Shown here in pieces: positions 1 through 12,679 of a stretch of DNA of 64,000 nucleotides. The translations under genes were made by a program, and so were the position numbers. Numbering within the stretch: position 1 is the stretch's first letter; each line of letters begins with the position of its first letter. Origin of the DNA: Cherax quadricarinatus (lineage: Eukaryota > Arthropoda > Malacostraca > Decapoda > Parastacidae); assembly GCF_038502225.1 (NCBI RefSeq), contig NC_091341.1, forward strand, positions 5,384,525 through 5,448,524, given 5' to 3'. The notes below the pieces were generated by a model, which was not told where the DNA came from, made no database searches, and saw only the letters and a program-made list of their open reading frames with translations.

Positions 1-1580
1 AGGTTACCACTGTCTCACCACCAGGTTACCACTGTCTCACCACCAGGTTACCACTGCCTCACCATCAGGTTACCACTGCCTCACCACCAGGTTACCACCG
101 CTATACAACAAGGTTACCACTGCCTCACCACCAGCTTACCACTGCTGCACCACGAGGTTACCACTGCCTCACCACCAGGTTACCATTGTTGCACCACCTG
201 GTTACCACTGCTGCACCACCAGGTTACCACTGCTGCACCACCAAGTTACCACTGCTGCACAACCAGGTTACCACTGCTGAACAACAAGTTTACCACTGCC
301 CCACCACCAGGTTACCACTGGTGCACCACCAGGTTACCACTGCCTCAACACCAGGTTGTCACTGCTTCACAACCAGGTTACCACTGCCTCACCACAATGT
401 TACCACTGCCTCACCACCAGGTTACCACTACCTCACCAACAGGCAACCACTACCTTATCACCAGGTTACAACTGCTGCACCATGTTTCCACTGCTGCACC
501 ACCAGGTTACCACTGCTGCACCACCAGGTTACCACTGCCTCCCCACCAGTTTACCACTGCCTCTTTACCAGGTTGCCACTGCCTCACCACCAGGTTGCCA
601 CTGCCTCACCACCAGGTTACCACTGCCTCACCACCAGGTTACCACTGCCTCACCACCAGGTTACCACTGCCCCACCACCAGGTTAACACTGCCTCACCAC
701 CAGGTTACCACTGCCTCACCACCAGGCAACCACTGCCTCACCACCAGGTTACCACTGCTGCACCACCAGGTTGCCACTGCTGCACCACCAGGTTACCACT
801 GCTGTACAACAAGGTTACCACTGCCTCACCACCAGGTTACCACTGCTGCACCACCAAGTTACCACTGCTGCACCACCTGGTTACCACTGCCTCACTACAA
901 GGTTACTACTGCCTCACCGTCAGGTTACCACTGCTGCACCACTAGGTTACCACTTCTGCACCGCCAGGCTACCACTCCCTCACCACCAGGCTACCACTGC
1001 CTCACCATTAGGTTACCACTGCTTCACAACAAGGTTACCACTGCCCTACCACCAGATTACCACTGCGTCACCACTAGGTTACCACTGGTGCACCACCAGG
1101 CTACCACTGCCTCACCACCAGTTTACCACTACCTTATCACCAGGTTACCACTGCTGCACCACCAGGTTACCACTGCTGTACAACAAAGTTACCACTGCCC
1201 CACCACCAGATTACCACTGCCTCACTACCAGGTTACCACTGCCTCACCACCAGGTTACCACTGCTGCACCACCAGGTTGCCACTGCCTCACCACCAGGTT
1301 ACCACTGCTGCACCACCAGGCTACCACTGCTTCACCAGTAGGTTACCATTACCTCACCACCAGGCTACCACTGCCTCACCACTAGGTTACCACTGCTGCA
1401 CAACAAGGTTACCACTGCCCCACCACCAGATTACCACTGCGTCACCACTAGGTTACCACTGCTGCACCACCAGGTTACCACTGCTGTACAACAAAGTTAC
1501 CACTGCCCCACCACCAGATTACCACTGCCTCACCACCAGGTTACCACTGCGTCACCACCAGGTTACCACTGCTGCACCAC
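1..1580. repeat. 22-bp minisatellite array, open at the left edge
   Basis: About 72 head-to-tail copies of a 22-bp unit, each holding AGGTTACCACTG followed by CCTCACCACC or a variant such as CTGCACCACC. The array continues past the window start and ends near 1580. The long open frames here, rich in His, Thr, Pro and Leu, arise because the unit has few stops in several frames. There is no domain and no non-repetitive coding sequence, so I read none of it as protein. Confidence 0.97.
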
Positions 1581-1651
1581 TGTTACTGTCTCATTACTTA
1601 ACCACTCGTCCCTCCTACACAATATGCAACTAATTTTTTGGGTCGCTGCGT

Positions 1652-1968
1652 AATCCCAGAAAGGTATCCCTGTATTCCATAAGCCCAGCACCATCTCCCT
1701 GAACAATCCCAGAAAGGTATCCCTGTATTCCATAAGCCCAGCACCATCTCCCTGAACGATCCCAGAAAGGTATCCCTGTATTCCATAAACCCAGCACCAT
1801 CTCCCTGAACGATCCCAGAAAGGTATCCCTGTATTCCATAAACCCAGCACCATCTTCCTGAACGATCCCAGAAAGGTATCCCTGTATTCCATAAACCCAG
1901 CACCATCTCCCTGAACGATCCCAGAAAGGTATCCTTGTATTCCATAAACCCAACATCCTCTACCACAA
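1652..1968. repeat. 53-bp tandem repeat, six copies
   Basis: Copies start at 1652, 1705, 1758, 1811, 1864 and 1917, exactly 53 bp apart. Each contains CCCAGAAAGGTATCCCTGTA and CCATAAACCCAGCACCATCT, with AAGCCCAG in place of AAACCCAG in the first two. The last copy has one change (CCTTGTA). A related single copy in inverted orientation lies at about 6529-6580. The minus-strand open frames here follow the repeat. Confidence 0.95.
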
Positions 1969-2327
1969 TGCACACAAAGGGGATACTGCATAACATTTAT
2001 ACGTAAAGATATACAGTATGTGATTGTATATGCATATCTATGTATGTACGTACATGTGTTTTTGTGTATGCATGATTTCTGTATATGTATGCATGCATGA
2101 ATATACACTTTTTGTATGAACTTGTGCGTTTGTATGAATGTATGTATTCTTGTGCGAATGCATGTATGTACACTTTGTGCATGTATACATGTGCGTGGGT
2201 GTATGTGAGTATGTGTATCAATTTTTTGTGCATGGGTACATATTAATATGTAAAAAGATGCATATGTATACATGATATGCATATGTATGCGTGAGTATAA
2301 ACCTACTTTTGCCAACATATGTGAACA
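1969..2327. other. AT/TG-rich interval without a recognised gene
   Basis: Alternating purine-pyrimidine sequence rich in ATGTATG and GTGTATG words, consistent with a decayed (TG/TA) microsatellite. I see no coding signal. Confidence 0.6.
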
Positions 2328-2469
2328 TGCAGAACAACCACTGTGAAAAATAGTGAAATTCCAAGAGCTTTCGTGATTTCTCACATTATCAAAGACAAGT
2401 TCCTTGATAATGTGAGAAATCACGAAAGCGCTTGGAATTTCACTATTTTTCACAATGGTTGTTCTGCAT
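2328..2469. mobile_element. Hairpin (MITE-like) element, copy A
   Basis: Two arms, about 2328-2393 and 2404-2469, are inverted complements with only a few mismatches around a loop of about 10 nt. The arms contain GAACAACCA at the outer end, CACGAAAGCGCTTGGAATTT in the middle and TTGATAATGTGAGAAATC near the loop. A second member of the family lies at 31691-31841. There is no coding capacity, so this is either a non-autonomous element or a long palindromic repeat. Confidence 0.85.
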
Positions 2470-3350
2470 ATTGTGATATCACATGTTTACTGTGATCCTA
2501 TTGTACATACGTGAATACATATCCTATTGAGTATGCATGTGTGCTATGTATAGACGTACATATGTATACGTGTGCACATGAATAATTGTATGTATAGGCA
2601 ATTAAGACAATCACTAAGTGAAACTGGCAGACCATCACCCTAGAGTTAACTTAGAAGTAATTACTGAAAAACAATTCATTGTGTCATTTTTTCAGGGTAT
2701 CTGTTGTAAGATTTATATAATTGAAACTTATGGAGAAATATTAATGAAAGTCACACAAGTTGATACAGTTGGAGGTCACATACCACAACACAGTCAAGAA
2801 AATATTTTAAATTCAGTATAGTTTGCACTTTTGTCCTTTTACCTGATGCCTGACATGTTACAATATGTTGTAACATGTTGCCGCATGTTGTAACATGTTA
2901 CAGCATGTTACATGTAACATGCAACATGTTAAACTTGTTGTAACATGTAGGAACATGTGTTTTAACATGTGACACTACGTTCCTTTCAAACTTTCTATAT
3001 TATGATCTAAATTCAAACATTTTATTTCAAACTTATAATAGTTGCATAAGTCTATTTTACACCTGACTGTAAAATCTACTTATAAAAGTTGCACAATTTC
3101 AGAACTGACTTTTATTATACAAAATATTGAAAATGCTGTAAATAAAACGAAAATGAAATTGATTTTGACAAATAATTCTGCTCCTTCCAAATAACAAAAT
3201 CCTTATGAGAGTGATTCTGGTGATGGGCTCTTGTTCCAAGGAATTTGAGCTACCCTGCCCTTCCTGGCATCAAACCTGAGAAAAAATATGTTCATAATTA
3301 ACAATGTTTCACATTATATTGAAAATTATAGATAAAAGAAAATAATATAT
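2470..3350. other. Unique AT-rich interval with an ACATG-rich patch
   Basis: No gene recognised. At about 2855-2970 the word TGTAACATG and its complement CATGTTACA recur, making a short patch of overlapping palindromes. The 67-codon frame at 2618-2821 has no recognisable motif and I do not call it. Confidence 0.5.
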
Positions 3351-6300
3351 AGTCGTCACTGGTGACCCACGACCCACAATGTATCAGAGTCGTCACTGGT
3401 GACCCACGACCCACAATGTATCAGAGTCGTCACTGGTGATCCATGACCCACAATGTATCAGAGTCGTCACTGGTGATCCATGACCCACAATGTATCAGAG
3501 TCGTCACTGGTGATCCATGACCCACAATGTATCAGAGTCGTCACTGGTGACCCATGACCCACAATGTATCAGAGTCGTCACTGGTGACCCATGACCCACA
3601 ATGTATCAGAGTCGTCACTGGTGATCCATGACCCACAATGTATCAGAGTCGTCACTGGTGATCCATGACCCACAATGTATCAGAGTCGTCACTGGTGACC
3701 CATGACCCACAATGTATCAGAGTCGTCACTGGTGACCCACGACCCACAATGTATCAGAGTCGTCACTGGTGACCCACGACCCACAATGTATCAGAGTCGT
3801 CACTGGTGACCCACGACCCACAATGTATCAGAGTCGTCACTGGTGACCCACGACCCACAATGTATCAGAGTCGTCACTGGTGACCCACGACCCACAATGT
3901 ATCAGAGTCGTCAGTGCTGATCCACGACCCTCAATGTATCAGAGTCGTCAGTGGTGACCCATGACCCACAATATATCAGAATCGTCAGTACTGACCCATG
4001 ACCCACAATGTATCAGAGTCGTCAGTGCTGACCCACGACCCACAATGTATCAGAGTCGTCAGTGCTGACCCATGACCCACAATGTATCAGAGTCGTCAGT
4101 ACTGACCCACGACCCACAATGTATCAGAGTCGTCAGTGCTGACCCATGACCCACAATGTATCAGAGTCGTCAGTACTGACCCACGACCCACAATGTATCA
4201 GAGTCGTCAGTGCTGACCCATGACCCACAATGTATCAGAGTCGTCAGTGCTGACCCATGACCCACAATGTATCAGAGTCGTCAGTGCTGACCCATGACCC
4301 ACAATGTATCAGAGTCGTCAGTACTGACCCACGACCCACAATGTATCAGAGTCGTCAGTGCTGACCCATGACCCACAATGTATCAGAGTCGTCAGTACTG
4401 ACCCACGACCCACAATGTATCAGAGTCGTCAGTGCTGACCCATGACCCACAATGTATCAGAGTCGTCAGTGCTGACCCATGACCCACAATGTATCAGAGT
4501 CGTCAGTACTGACCCATGACCCACAATGTATCAGAGTCGTCAGTACTGACCCATGACCCACAATGTATCAGAGTCGTCAGTACTGACCCATGACCCACAA
4601 TGTATCAGAGTCGCCAGTACTGACCCATGACCCACAATGTATCAGAGTCGTCAGTACTGACCCATGACCCACAATGTATCAGAGTCGTCAGTGCTGACCC
4701 ATGACCCACAATGTATCAGAGTCGTCAGTACTGACCCATGACCCACAATGTATCAGAGTCGTCAGTGCTGACCCTCGACCCACAATGTATCAGGTCGTCA
4801 GTGCTGACCCTCTACCCACAATGTATCAGAGTCGTCAGTGCTGAGCCACGACCCTCAACGTATCAGAGTCGTCAGTACTGACCCATGACCCACAATGTAT
4901 CAGAGTCGTCAGTGCTGACCCATGACCCACAATGTATCAGAGTCGTCAGTGCTGAGCCACGACCCACAAATGTATCAGAGTCGTCAGTACTGACCCTCGA
5001 CCCACAATGTATCAGAGTCGTCAGTGCTGAGCCACGACCCTCAACGTATCAGAGTCGTCAGTACTGACCCATGACCCACAATGTATCAGAGTCGCCAGTA
5101 CTGACCCATGACCCACAATGTATCAGAGTCGCCAGTACTGACCCATGACCCACAATGTATCAGAGTCGTCAGTACTGACCCATGACCCACAATGTATCAG
5201 AGTCGTCAGTGCTGACCCTCGACCCACAATGTATCAGGTCGTCAGTGCTGACCCTCTACCCACAATGTATCAGAGTCGTCATTGCTGAGCCACGACCCTC
5301 AACGTATCAGAGTCGTCAGTACTGACCCATGACCCACAATGTATCAGAGTCGCCAGTACTGACCCATGACCCACAATGTATCAGAGTCGCCAGTACTGAC
5401 CCATGACCCACAATGTATCAGAGTCGTCAGTACTGACCCATGACCCACAATGTATCAGAGTCGCCAGTACTGACCCATGACCCACAATGTATCAGAGTCG
5501 CCAGTACTGACCCATGACCCACAATGTATCAGAGTCGCCAGTACTGACCCATGACCCACAATGTATCAGAGTCGTCAGTACTGACCCATGACCCACAATG
5601 TATCAGAGTCGCCAGTACTGACCCATGACCCACAATGTATCAGAGTCGCCAGTACTGACCCATGACCCACAATGTATCAGAGTCGTCAGTACTGACCCAT
5701 GACCCACAATGTATCAGAGTCGTCAGTACTGACCCACGACCCACAATGTATCAGAGTCGTCAGTACTGACCCATGACCCACAATGTATCAGAGTCGCCAG
5801 TACTGACCCATGACCCACACTGTATCAGAGTCGTCAGTACTGACCCATGACCCACAATGTATCAGAGTCGCCAGTACTGACCCATGACCCACAATGTATC
5901 AGAGTCGCCAGTACTGACCCATGACCCACAATGTATCAGAGTCGTCAGTACTGACCCATGACCCACAATGTATCAGAGTCGTCAGTGCTGACCCATGACC
6001 CACAATGTATCAGAGTCGCCAGTACTGACCCATGACCCACAATGTATCAGAGTCGTCAGTACTGACCCATGACCTACAATGTATCAGAGTCGTCAGTGCT
6101 GACCCATGACCCACAATGTATCAGAGTCGTCAGTGCTGACCCATGACCCACAATGTATCAGAGTCGCCAGTACTGACCCATGACCCACAATGTATCAGAG
6201 CCGTCAGTGCTGACCCATGACCCACAATGTATCAGAGTCGTCAGTGCTGACCCTCTACCCACAATGTATCAGAGTCGCCAGTACTGACCCATGACCCACA

Positions 6301-6387
6301 ATGTATCAGAGCCGTCAGTGCTGACCCATGACCCACAATGTATCAGAGTCGTCAGTGCTGACCCTCGACCCACAATGTATCATAGTC
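3351..6387. repeat. 37-bp minisatellite array with a palindromic core, about 82 copies
   Basis: The unit begins GAGTCGTCA, has a palindromic core, then CCCACGACCCACAATGTATCA or CCCATGACC. The core is GTCACTGGTGAC in copies from 3351 to about 3905, and GTCAGTGCTGAC or GTCAGTACTGAC afterwards. Copies are 37 bp apart, with rare 1-2 base indels, for example at 4791 and 5234. The array is 3 kb of tandem DNA with no gene. Confidence 0.97.
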
Positions 6388-6714
6388 GATAATAACATCT
6401 AAAAGGACATCAACCTAACTGACCATCGTATAGTCCTTAGCAATTAAATATAACTAACTTATATTTACGAATATCTGCTCACTTTTTAAATTATCCAGGT
6501 GGTAAATCTTTGTGAAAGGTAGAGGTGGCTGGGTTTACGCAATACGGGGATACCTTTCTGGGATCGCGCAGCCGCCGAGATGTATCTAGTTGCTTCAATG
6601 TTAACTCTGGCGAGTGCATTAATATTGTTGCTCGTTACACTAATGAATAATATGAACAATGCTGCTGTTTGTATTTCTTATTAATGTTAACTCCGGTGAA
6701 TGAACACAGATAAG
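6388..6714. other. Spacer between two large arrays, with a relic of the 53-bp repeat
   Basis: Mostly unique AT-rich DNA. At about 6529-6580 it contains GCTGGGTTTACGCAATACGG and GGATACCTTTCTGGGATCG, the inverted complement of the 53-bp unit found at 1652-1968 with a few substitutions. Two partly similar stretches starting AATGTTAACTC lie at about 6598 and 6683. Confidence 0.7.
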
Positions 6715-9700
6715 AACACTACCGTGACTACTGTCAGGGAGGCCGGAATGAGTATAACACTACCGTGACTACTGTCAGGGAGGCTGGAATGAGTATAACA
6801 CTACCGTGACTACACTCAGGGAGGCCGGAATGAGTATAACACTACCGTGACTACTGTCAGGGAGGCTGGAATGAGTATAACACTACCGTGACTACTGTCA
6901 GGGAGGCTGGAATGAGTATAACACTACCGTGACTACTGTCAGGGAGGCCGGAATGAGTATAACACTACCGTGACTACTGTCAGGGAGGCCGGAATGAGTA
7001 TAACACTACCGTGGCTACTGTCAGGGAGGCTGGAATGAGTATAACACTACCGTGACTACTGTCAGGGAGGCTGGAATGAGTATAACACTACCGTGACTAC
7101 TGTCAGGGAGGCCGGAATGAGTATAACACTACCGTGACTACTGTCAGGGAGGCCGGAATGAGTATAACACTACCGTGGCTACTGTCAGGGAGGCTGGAAC
7201 GAGTATAACACTACCGTGACTACTGTCAGGGAGGCTGGAATGAGTATAACACTACCGTGACTACTGTCAGGGAGGCCGGAATGAGTATAACACTACCGTG
7301 ACTACTGTCAGGGAGGCCGGAATGAGTATAACACTACCGTGACTACTGTCAGGGAGGCCGGAATGAGTATAACACTACCGTGACTACTGTCAGGGAGGCT
7401 GGAATGAGTATAACACTACCGTGACTACTGTCAGGGAGGCTGGAATGAGTATAACACTACCGTGACTACTGTCAGGGAGGCTGGAATGAGTATAACACTA
7501 CCGTGACTACTGTCAGGGAGGCCGGAATGAGTATAACACTACCGTGACTACTGTCAGGGAGGCTGGAATGAGTATAACACTACCGTGACTACTGTCAGGG
7601 AGGCTGGAATGAGTATAACACTACCGTGACTACTGTCAGGGAGGCTGGAATGAGTATAACACTACCGTGACTACTGTCAGGGAGGCCGGAATGAGTATAA
7701 CACTACCGTGACTACTGTCAGGGAGGCTGGAATGAGTATAACACTACCGTGACTACTGTCAGGGAGGCTGGAATGAGTATAACACTACCGTGACTACTGT
7801 CAGGGAGGCTGGAATGAGTATAACACTACCGTGACTACTGTCAGGGAGGCCGGAATGAGTATAACACTACCGTGACTACTGTCAGGGAGGCTGGAATGAG
7901 TATAACACTACCGTGACTACTGTCAGGGAGGCTGGAATGAGTATAACACTACCGTGACTACTGTCAGGGAGGCTGGAATGAGTATAACACTACCGTGACT
8001 ACTGTCAGGGAGGCTGGAATGAGTATAACACTACCGTGACTACTGTCAGGGAGGCTGGAATGAGTATAACACTACCGTGACTACTGTCAGGGAGGCTGGA
8101 ATGAGTATAACACTACCGTGACTACTGTCAGGGAGGCTGGAATGAGTATAACACTACCGTGACTACTGTCAGGGAGGCTGGAATGAGTATAACACTACCG
8201 TGACTACTGTCAGGGAGGCTGGAATGAGTATAACACTACCGTGACTACTGTCAGGGAGGCTGGAATGAGTATAACACTACCGTGACTACTGTCAGGGAGG
8301 CCGGAATGAGTATAACACTACCGTGACTACTGTCAGGGAGGCTGGAATGAGTATAACACTACCGTGACTACTGTCAGGGAGGCCGGAATGAGTATAACAC
8401 TACCGTGACTACTGTCAGGGAGGCCGGAATGAGTATAACACTACCGTGACTACTGTCAGGGAGGCCGGAATGAGTATAACACTACCGTGACTACTGTCAG
8501 GGAGGCTGGAATGAGTATAACACTACCGTGACTACTGTCAGGGAGGCCGGAATGAGTATAACACTACCGTGACTACTGTCAGGGAGGCCGGAATGAGTAT
8601 AACACTACCGTGACTACTGTCAGGGAGGCCGGAATGAGTATAACACTACCGTGACTACTGTCAGGGAGGCCGGAATGAGTATAACACTACCGTGACTACT
8701 GTCAGGGAGGCCGGAATGAGTATAACACTACCGTGACTACTGTTAGGGAGGCCGGAATGAGTATAACACTACCGTGACTACTGTCAGGGAGGCCGGAATG
8801 AGTATAACACTACCGTGACTACTGTTAGGGAGGCCGGAATGAGTATAACACTACCGTGACTACTGTCAGGGAGGCCGGAATGAGTATAACACTACCGTGA
8901 CTACTGTGACTAGGGGAGGCCGGAATGAGTATAACACTACCGTGACTACTGTCAGGGAGGCCGGAATGAGTATAACACTACCGTGACTACTGTTAGGGAG
9001 GCCACTACCGTGACTACTGTCAGGGAGGCCGGAATGAGTATAACACTACCGTGACTACTGTCAGGGAGGCCGGAATGAGTATAACACTACCGTGAGTCAG
9101 GGAGGCCGGAATGAGTATAACACTACCGTGACTACTGTCTGTATAACAGGCTGGAATGAGTATAACACTACCGTGGCTACTGTCAGGGAGGCCGGAATGA
9201 GTATAACACTACCGTGACTACTGTCAGGGAGGCTGGAATGAGTATAACACTACCGTGACTACTGTCAGGGAGGCCGGAATGAGTATAACACTACCGTGAC
9301 TACTGTCAGGGAGGCCGGAATGAGTATAACACTACCGTGACTACTGTCAGGGAGGCCGGAATGAGTATAACACTACCGTGACTACTGTCAGGGAGGCCGG
9401 AATGAGTATAACACTACCGTGACTACTGTCAGGGAGGCCGGAATGAGTATAACACTACCGTGACTACTGTCAGGGAGGCCGGAATGAGTATAACACTACC
9501 GTGACTACTGTCAGGGAGGCCGGAATGAGTATAACACTACCGTGACTACTGTCAGGGAAGCCGGAATGAGTATAACACTACCGTGACTACTGTCAGGGAG
9601 GCTGGAATGAGTATAACACTACCGTGACTACTGTCAGGGAAGCTGGAATGAGTATAACACTACCGTGACTACTGTCAGGGAGGCCGGAATGAGTATAACA

Positions 9701-10983
9701 CTACCGTGACTACTGTCAGGGAGGCTGGAATGAGTATAACACTACCGTGACTACTGTCAGGGAGGCCGGAATGAGTATAACACTACCGTGACTACTGTCA
9801 GGGAGGCCGGAATGAGTATAACACTACCGTGACTACTGTCAGGGAGGCCGGAATGAGTATAACACTACCGTGACTACTGTCAGGGAGGCCGGAATGAGTA
9901 TAACACTACCGTGACTACTGTCAGGGAGGCCGGAATGAGTATAACACTACCGTGACTACTGTCAGGGAGGCCGGAATGAGTATAACACTACCGTGACTAC
10001 TGTCATGGAGGCCGGAATGAGTATAACACTACCGTGACTACTGTCAGGGAGGCTGGAATGAGTATAACACTACCGTGACTACTGTCAGGGAGGCCGGAAT
10101 GAGTATAACACTACCGTGACTACTGTCAGGGAGGCTGGAATGAGTATAACACTACCGTGACTACTGTCAGGGAGGCTGGAATGAGTATAACACTACCGTG
10201 ACTACTGTCAGGGAGGCTGGAATGAGTATAACACTACCGTGACTACTGTCAGGGAGGCTGGAATGAGTATAACACTACCGTGACTACACTCAGGGAGGCT
10301 GGAATGAGTATAACACTACCGTGACTACTGTCAGGGAGGCTGGAATGAGTATAACACTACCGTGACTACTGTCAGGGAGGCTGGAATGAGTATAACACTA
10401 CCGTGACTACTGTCAGGGAGGCTGGAATGAGTATAACACTACCGTGACTACTGTCAGGGAGGCTGGAATGAGTATAACACTACCGTGACTACTGTCAGGG
10501 AGGCTGGAATGAGTATAACACTACCGTGACTACTGTCAGGGAGGCTGGAATGAGTATAACACTACCGTGACTACTGTCAGGGAGGCTGGAATGAGTATAA
10601 CACTACCGTGACTACTGTCAGGGAGGCTGGAATGAGTATAACACTACCGTGACTACTGTCAGGGAGGCCGGAATGAGTATAACACTACCGTGACTACTGT
10701 CAGGGAGGCTGGAATGAGTATAACACTACCGTGACTACTGTCAGGGAGGCTGGAATGAGTATAACACTACCGTGACTACTGTCAGGGAGGCTGGAATGAG
10801 TATAACACTACCGTGACTACTGTCAGGGAGGCCGGAATGAGTATAACACTACCGTGACTACTGTCAGGGAGGCTGGAATGAGTATAACACTACCGTGACT
10901 ACTGTCAGGGAGGCTGGAATGAGTATAACACTACCGTGACTACTGTCAGGGAGGCTGGAATGAGTATAACACTACCGTGACTC
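6715..10983. repeat. 41-bp minisatellite array, about 104 copies
   Basis: The unit holds GTATAACACTACCGTGACTA then CTGTCAGGGAGGC(C/T)GGAATGA. Copies are very uniform. The main variation is CCGG versus CTGG in the same position, consistent with CpG decay. A short disturbed stretch at about 8905-9150 has several internal insertions and truncations. No coding frame runs through the array. Confidence 0.98.
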
Positions 10984-11310
10984 CTATCAAATTTCTCACT
11001 TCTTCACATATTCTCATCTTTCTTAAAGAATATCTTCAATATTCTCTTAACTGACATTTATCATATCACTCATTCAGAGACTTCATATATACTGTATACA
11101 CAAGAATATGCTTATCATACAATGACTGTATTGTTCAATTTTAACAACAGTCTGGAAGATTGCAGATAAGTACATAAGAATGTGTACATTTGTATGTATA
11201 TTTATTTGTTTTATCGGATTTGACGTGAAATGTGCTTCCATGTGTACATGTTCGTGTCAGAATGAGAGGAGAGAATTGTGTTCGTTATTCTATAGTATTA
11301 ATGTAATATA
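10984..11310. other. Unique AT-rich interval
   Basis: No gene, element or repeat recognised. Confidence 0.5.
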
Positions 11311-11313
11311 AAG

Positions 11314-11391
<78 letters not shown>

Positions 11392-11405
11392 GTGTGTGTG
11401 TGTGA
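11311..11405. repeat. (TG)n microsatellite
   Basis: About 45 TG dinucleotides with a single C interruption near 11387. Confidence 0.97.
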
Positions 11406-11529
11406 GTGCACATACACACACGCAGACGCTCTTGCTTGCGTGTCATGCGCGATGGTGTTTGCGTACTATATGGTGCATGTGTAGAGATGCATAAACAAGC
11501 CTGAAAATATGCTTGAGTGAGCTTGAGAA

Positions 11530-11530
<1 letters not shown>

Positions 11531-11560
<30 letters not shown>
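11531..11560. repeat. (CTG)n microsatellite
   Basis: About ten uninterrupted CTG triplets. On the minus strand they would read as a glutamine run inside a 133-codon frame that also spans the (TG)n tract, so that frame is repeat-derived. Confidence 0.95.
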
Positions 11561-12346
11561 ACCTTTGCCTGACTTAAAAATAAACGAGAAAAACTGATCA
11601 ATTTTTATTACTGTTATCAAGGACGTGGAAAAATAAATTAACACAGAGGAAACTCTTCTACTCACAAAAAAGTTCACAGAACTCACTTATGCGGTGACAC
11701 AGCTGAAAATAATTAATGTAGATACGTAGAAAATACATTCCCAGGTGAACAGTGTTGAATGTTTCACATTATATGATGAAAATGTTAACAAACTGTATAC
11801 CAATCGAATGAAAAAAAAGGAAAAAAAGAATAGGAAAAAATAAAGTATATCTCCGTCAGGAGTTGATCCTGTATTACAACCCAGGAACAAAAAGGCCTGT
11901 TATCCTGAATGTAAAGGGGAGCAAGGAGCGGAACAAACACAGCTGAATGACTTTCAATTATATTTTCCATCACCAAGTGCGATTATAAGTATTTACAGGT
12001 ATATACACAATATACGGTTGGAAACATATGTGTACAACACGGTAAATCAAGAGGCAAAGACGCAGCCTGGAGACAGAATGGACAACCGTGTTCAGCCAGC
12101 AGCTGGGTGAAAATGACAAGGGTGGAAATGTGAGTAGTGACCACGTCACCTCCACAATTGCCAGACCCACCCATTCATTGGCTGAACCTAGATACTGATC
12201 CGACGATGGGGCCCCATCGTCCGACCCTTAGTACCCGGTTCGCTGGTCGGGGAGGTAGCTTTTTAATGAGGGTGTGTACATGCGCCGAATAAAGGTTACA
12301 TACTCTCTGCATGCCACATCCTGAGTGTGCTGCTTTAGTGGCGACC
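11561..12346. other. Unique interval without a recognised gene
   Basis: Several short minus-strand frames overlap here, but none shows a recognisable domain or a convincing splice structure. I see nothing to annotate. Confidence 0.4.
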
Positions 12347-12508
12347 GTGCTGACAACTGTACCACAGAGCAGTGCTGACAACTGTACCACAGAGCAGTGC
12401 TGACAATTGTACCACAGAATAGTGCTGACAAATGTATCACAGAGCAGTGCTGACAACTGTACCACAGAACAGTGCTAACAACTGTACCACAGAGCAGTGC
12501 TGACCATC
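12347..12508. repeat. 25-bp tandem repeat, about six to seven copies
   Basis: The unit contains GCTGACAACTGTACCACAGA followed by GCAGT, with copies 25 bp apart and a few substitutions. Confidence 0.93.
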
Positions 12509-12679
12509 ATCCACAACACCCAAGAGAACTATCAGTGGAATATTTCCTTCTCTGTGAACTGCAAATATATATACAACAACCGAAACAGTAGCCAATGAGA
12601 ATGATAATCCAACATCCCTCCAATATCTCTTACTATCCCCTACAGCAAGAAAGTAAAAAAAAAACTGAAACACGAGGAC

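Noticed and set aside
356..1633. 425-codon His/Thr/Pro-rich frame
   Set aside because: Produced by the 22-bp minisatellite. The frame ends where the array ends and has overlapping rivals in other frames.
8740..9003. TTAGGG-containing units as telomere repeats
   Set aside because: They are single-base variants (GTTAGGGAGG) of the 41-bp unit, not tandem TTAGG or TTAGGG.
3351..10983. Regular repeats resembling a CRISPR array
   Set aside because: There are no unique spacers, as the whole unit repeats without variable inserts. No cas genes, and the setting is eukaryotic.
11285..11686. Poly-Gln protein on the minus strand
   Set aside because: The Gln run is a (CTG)n microsatellite and the rest of the frame is a (TG)n tract. 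No gene context.
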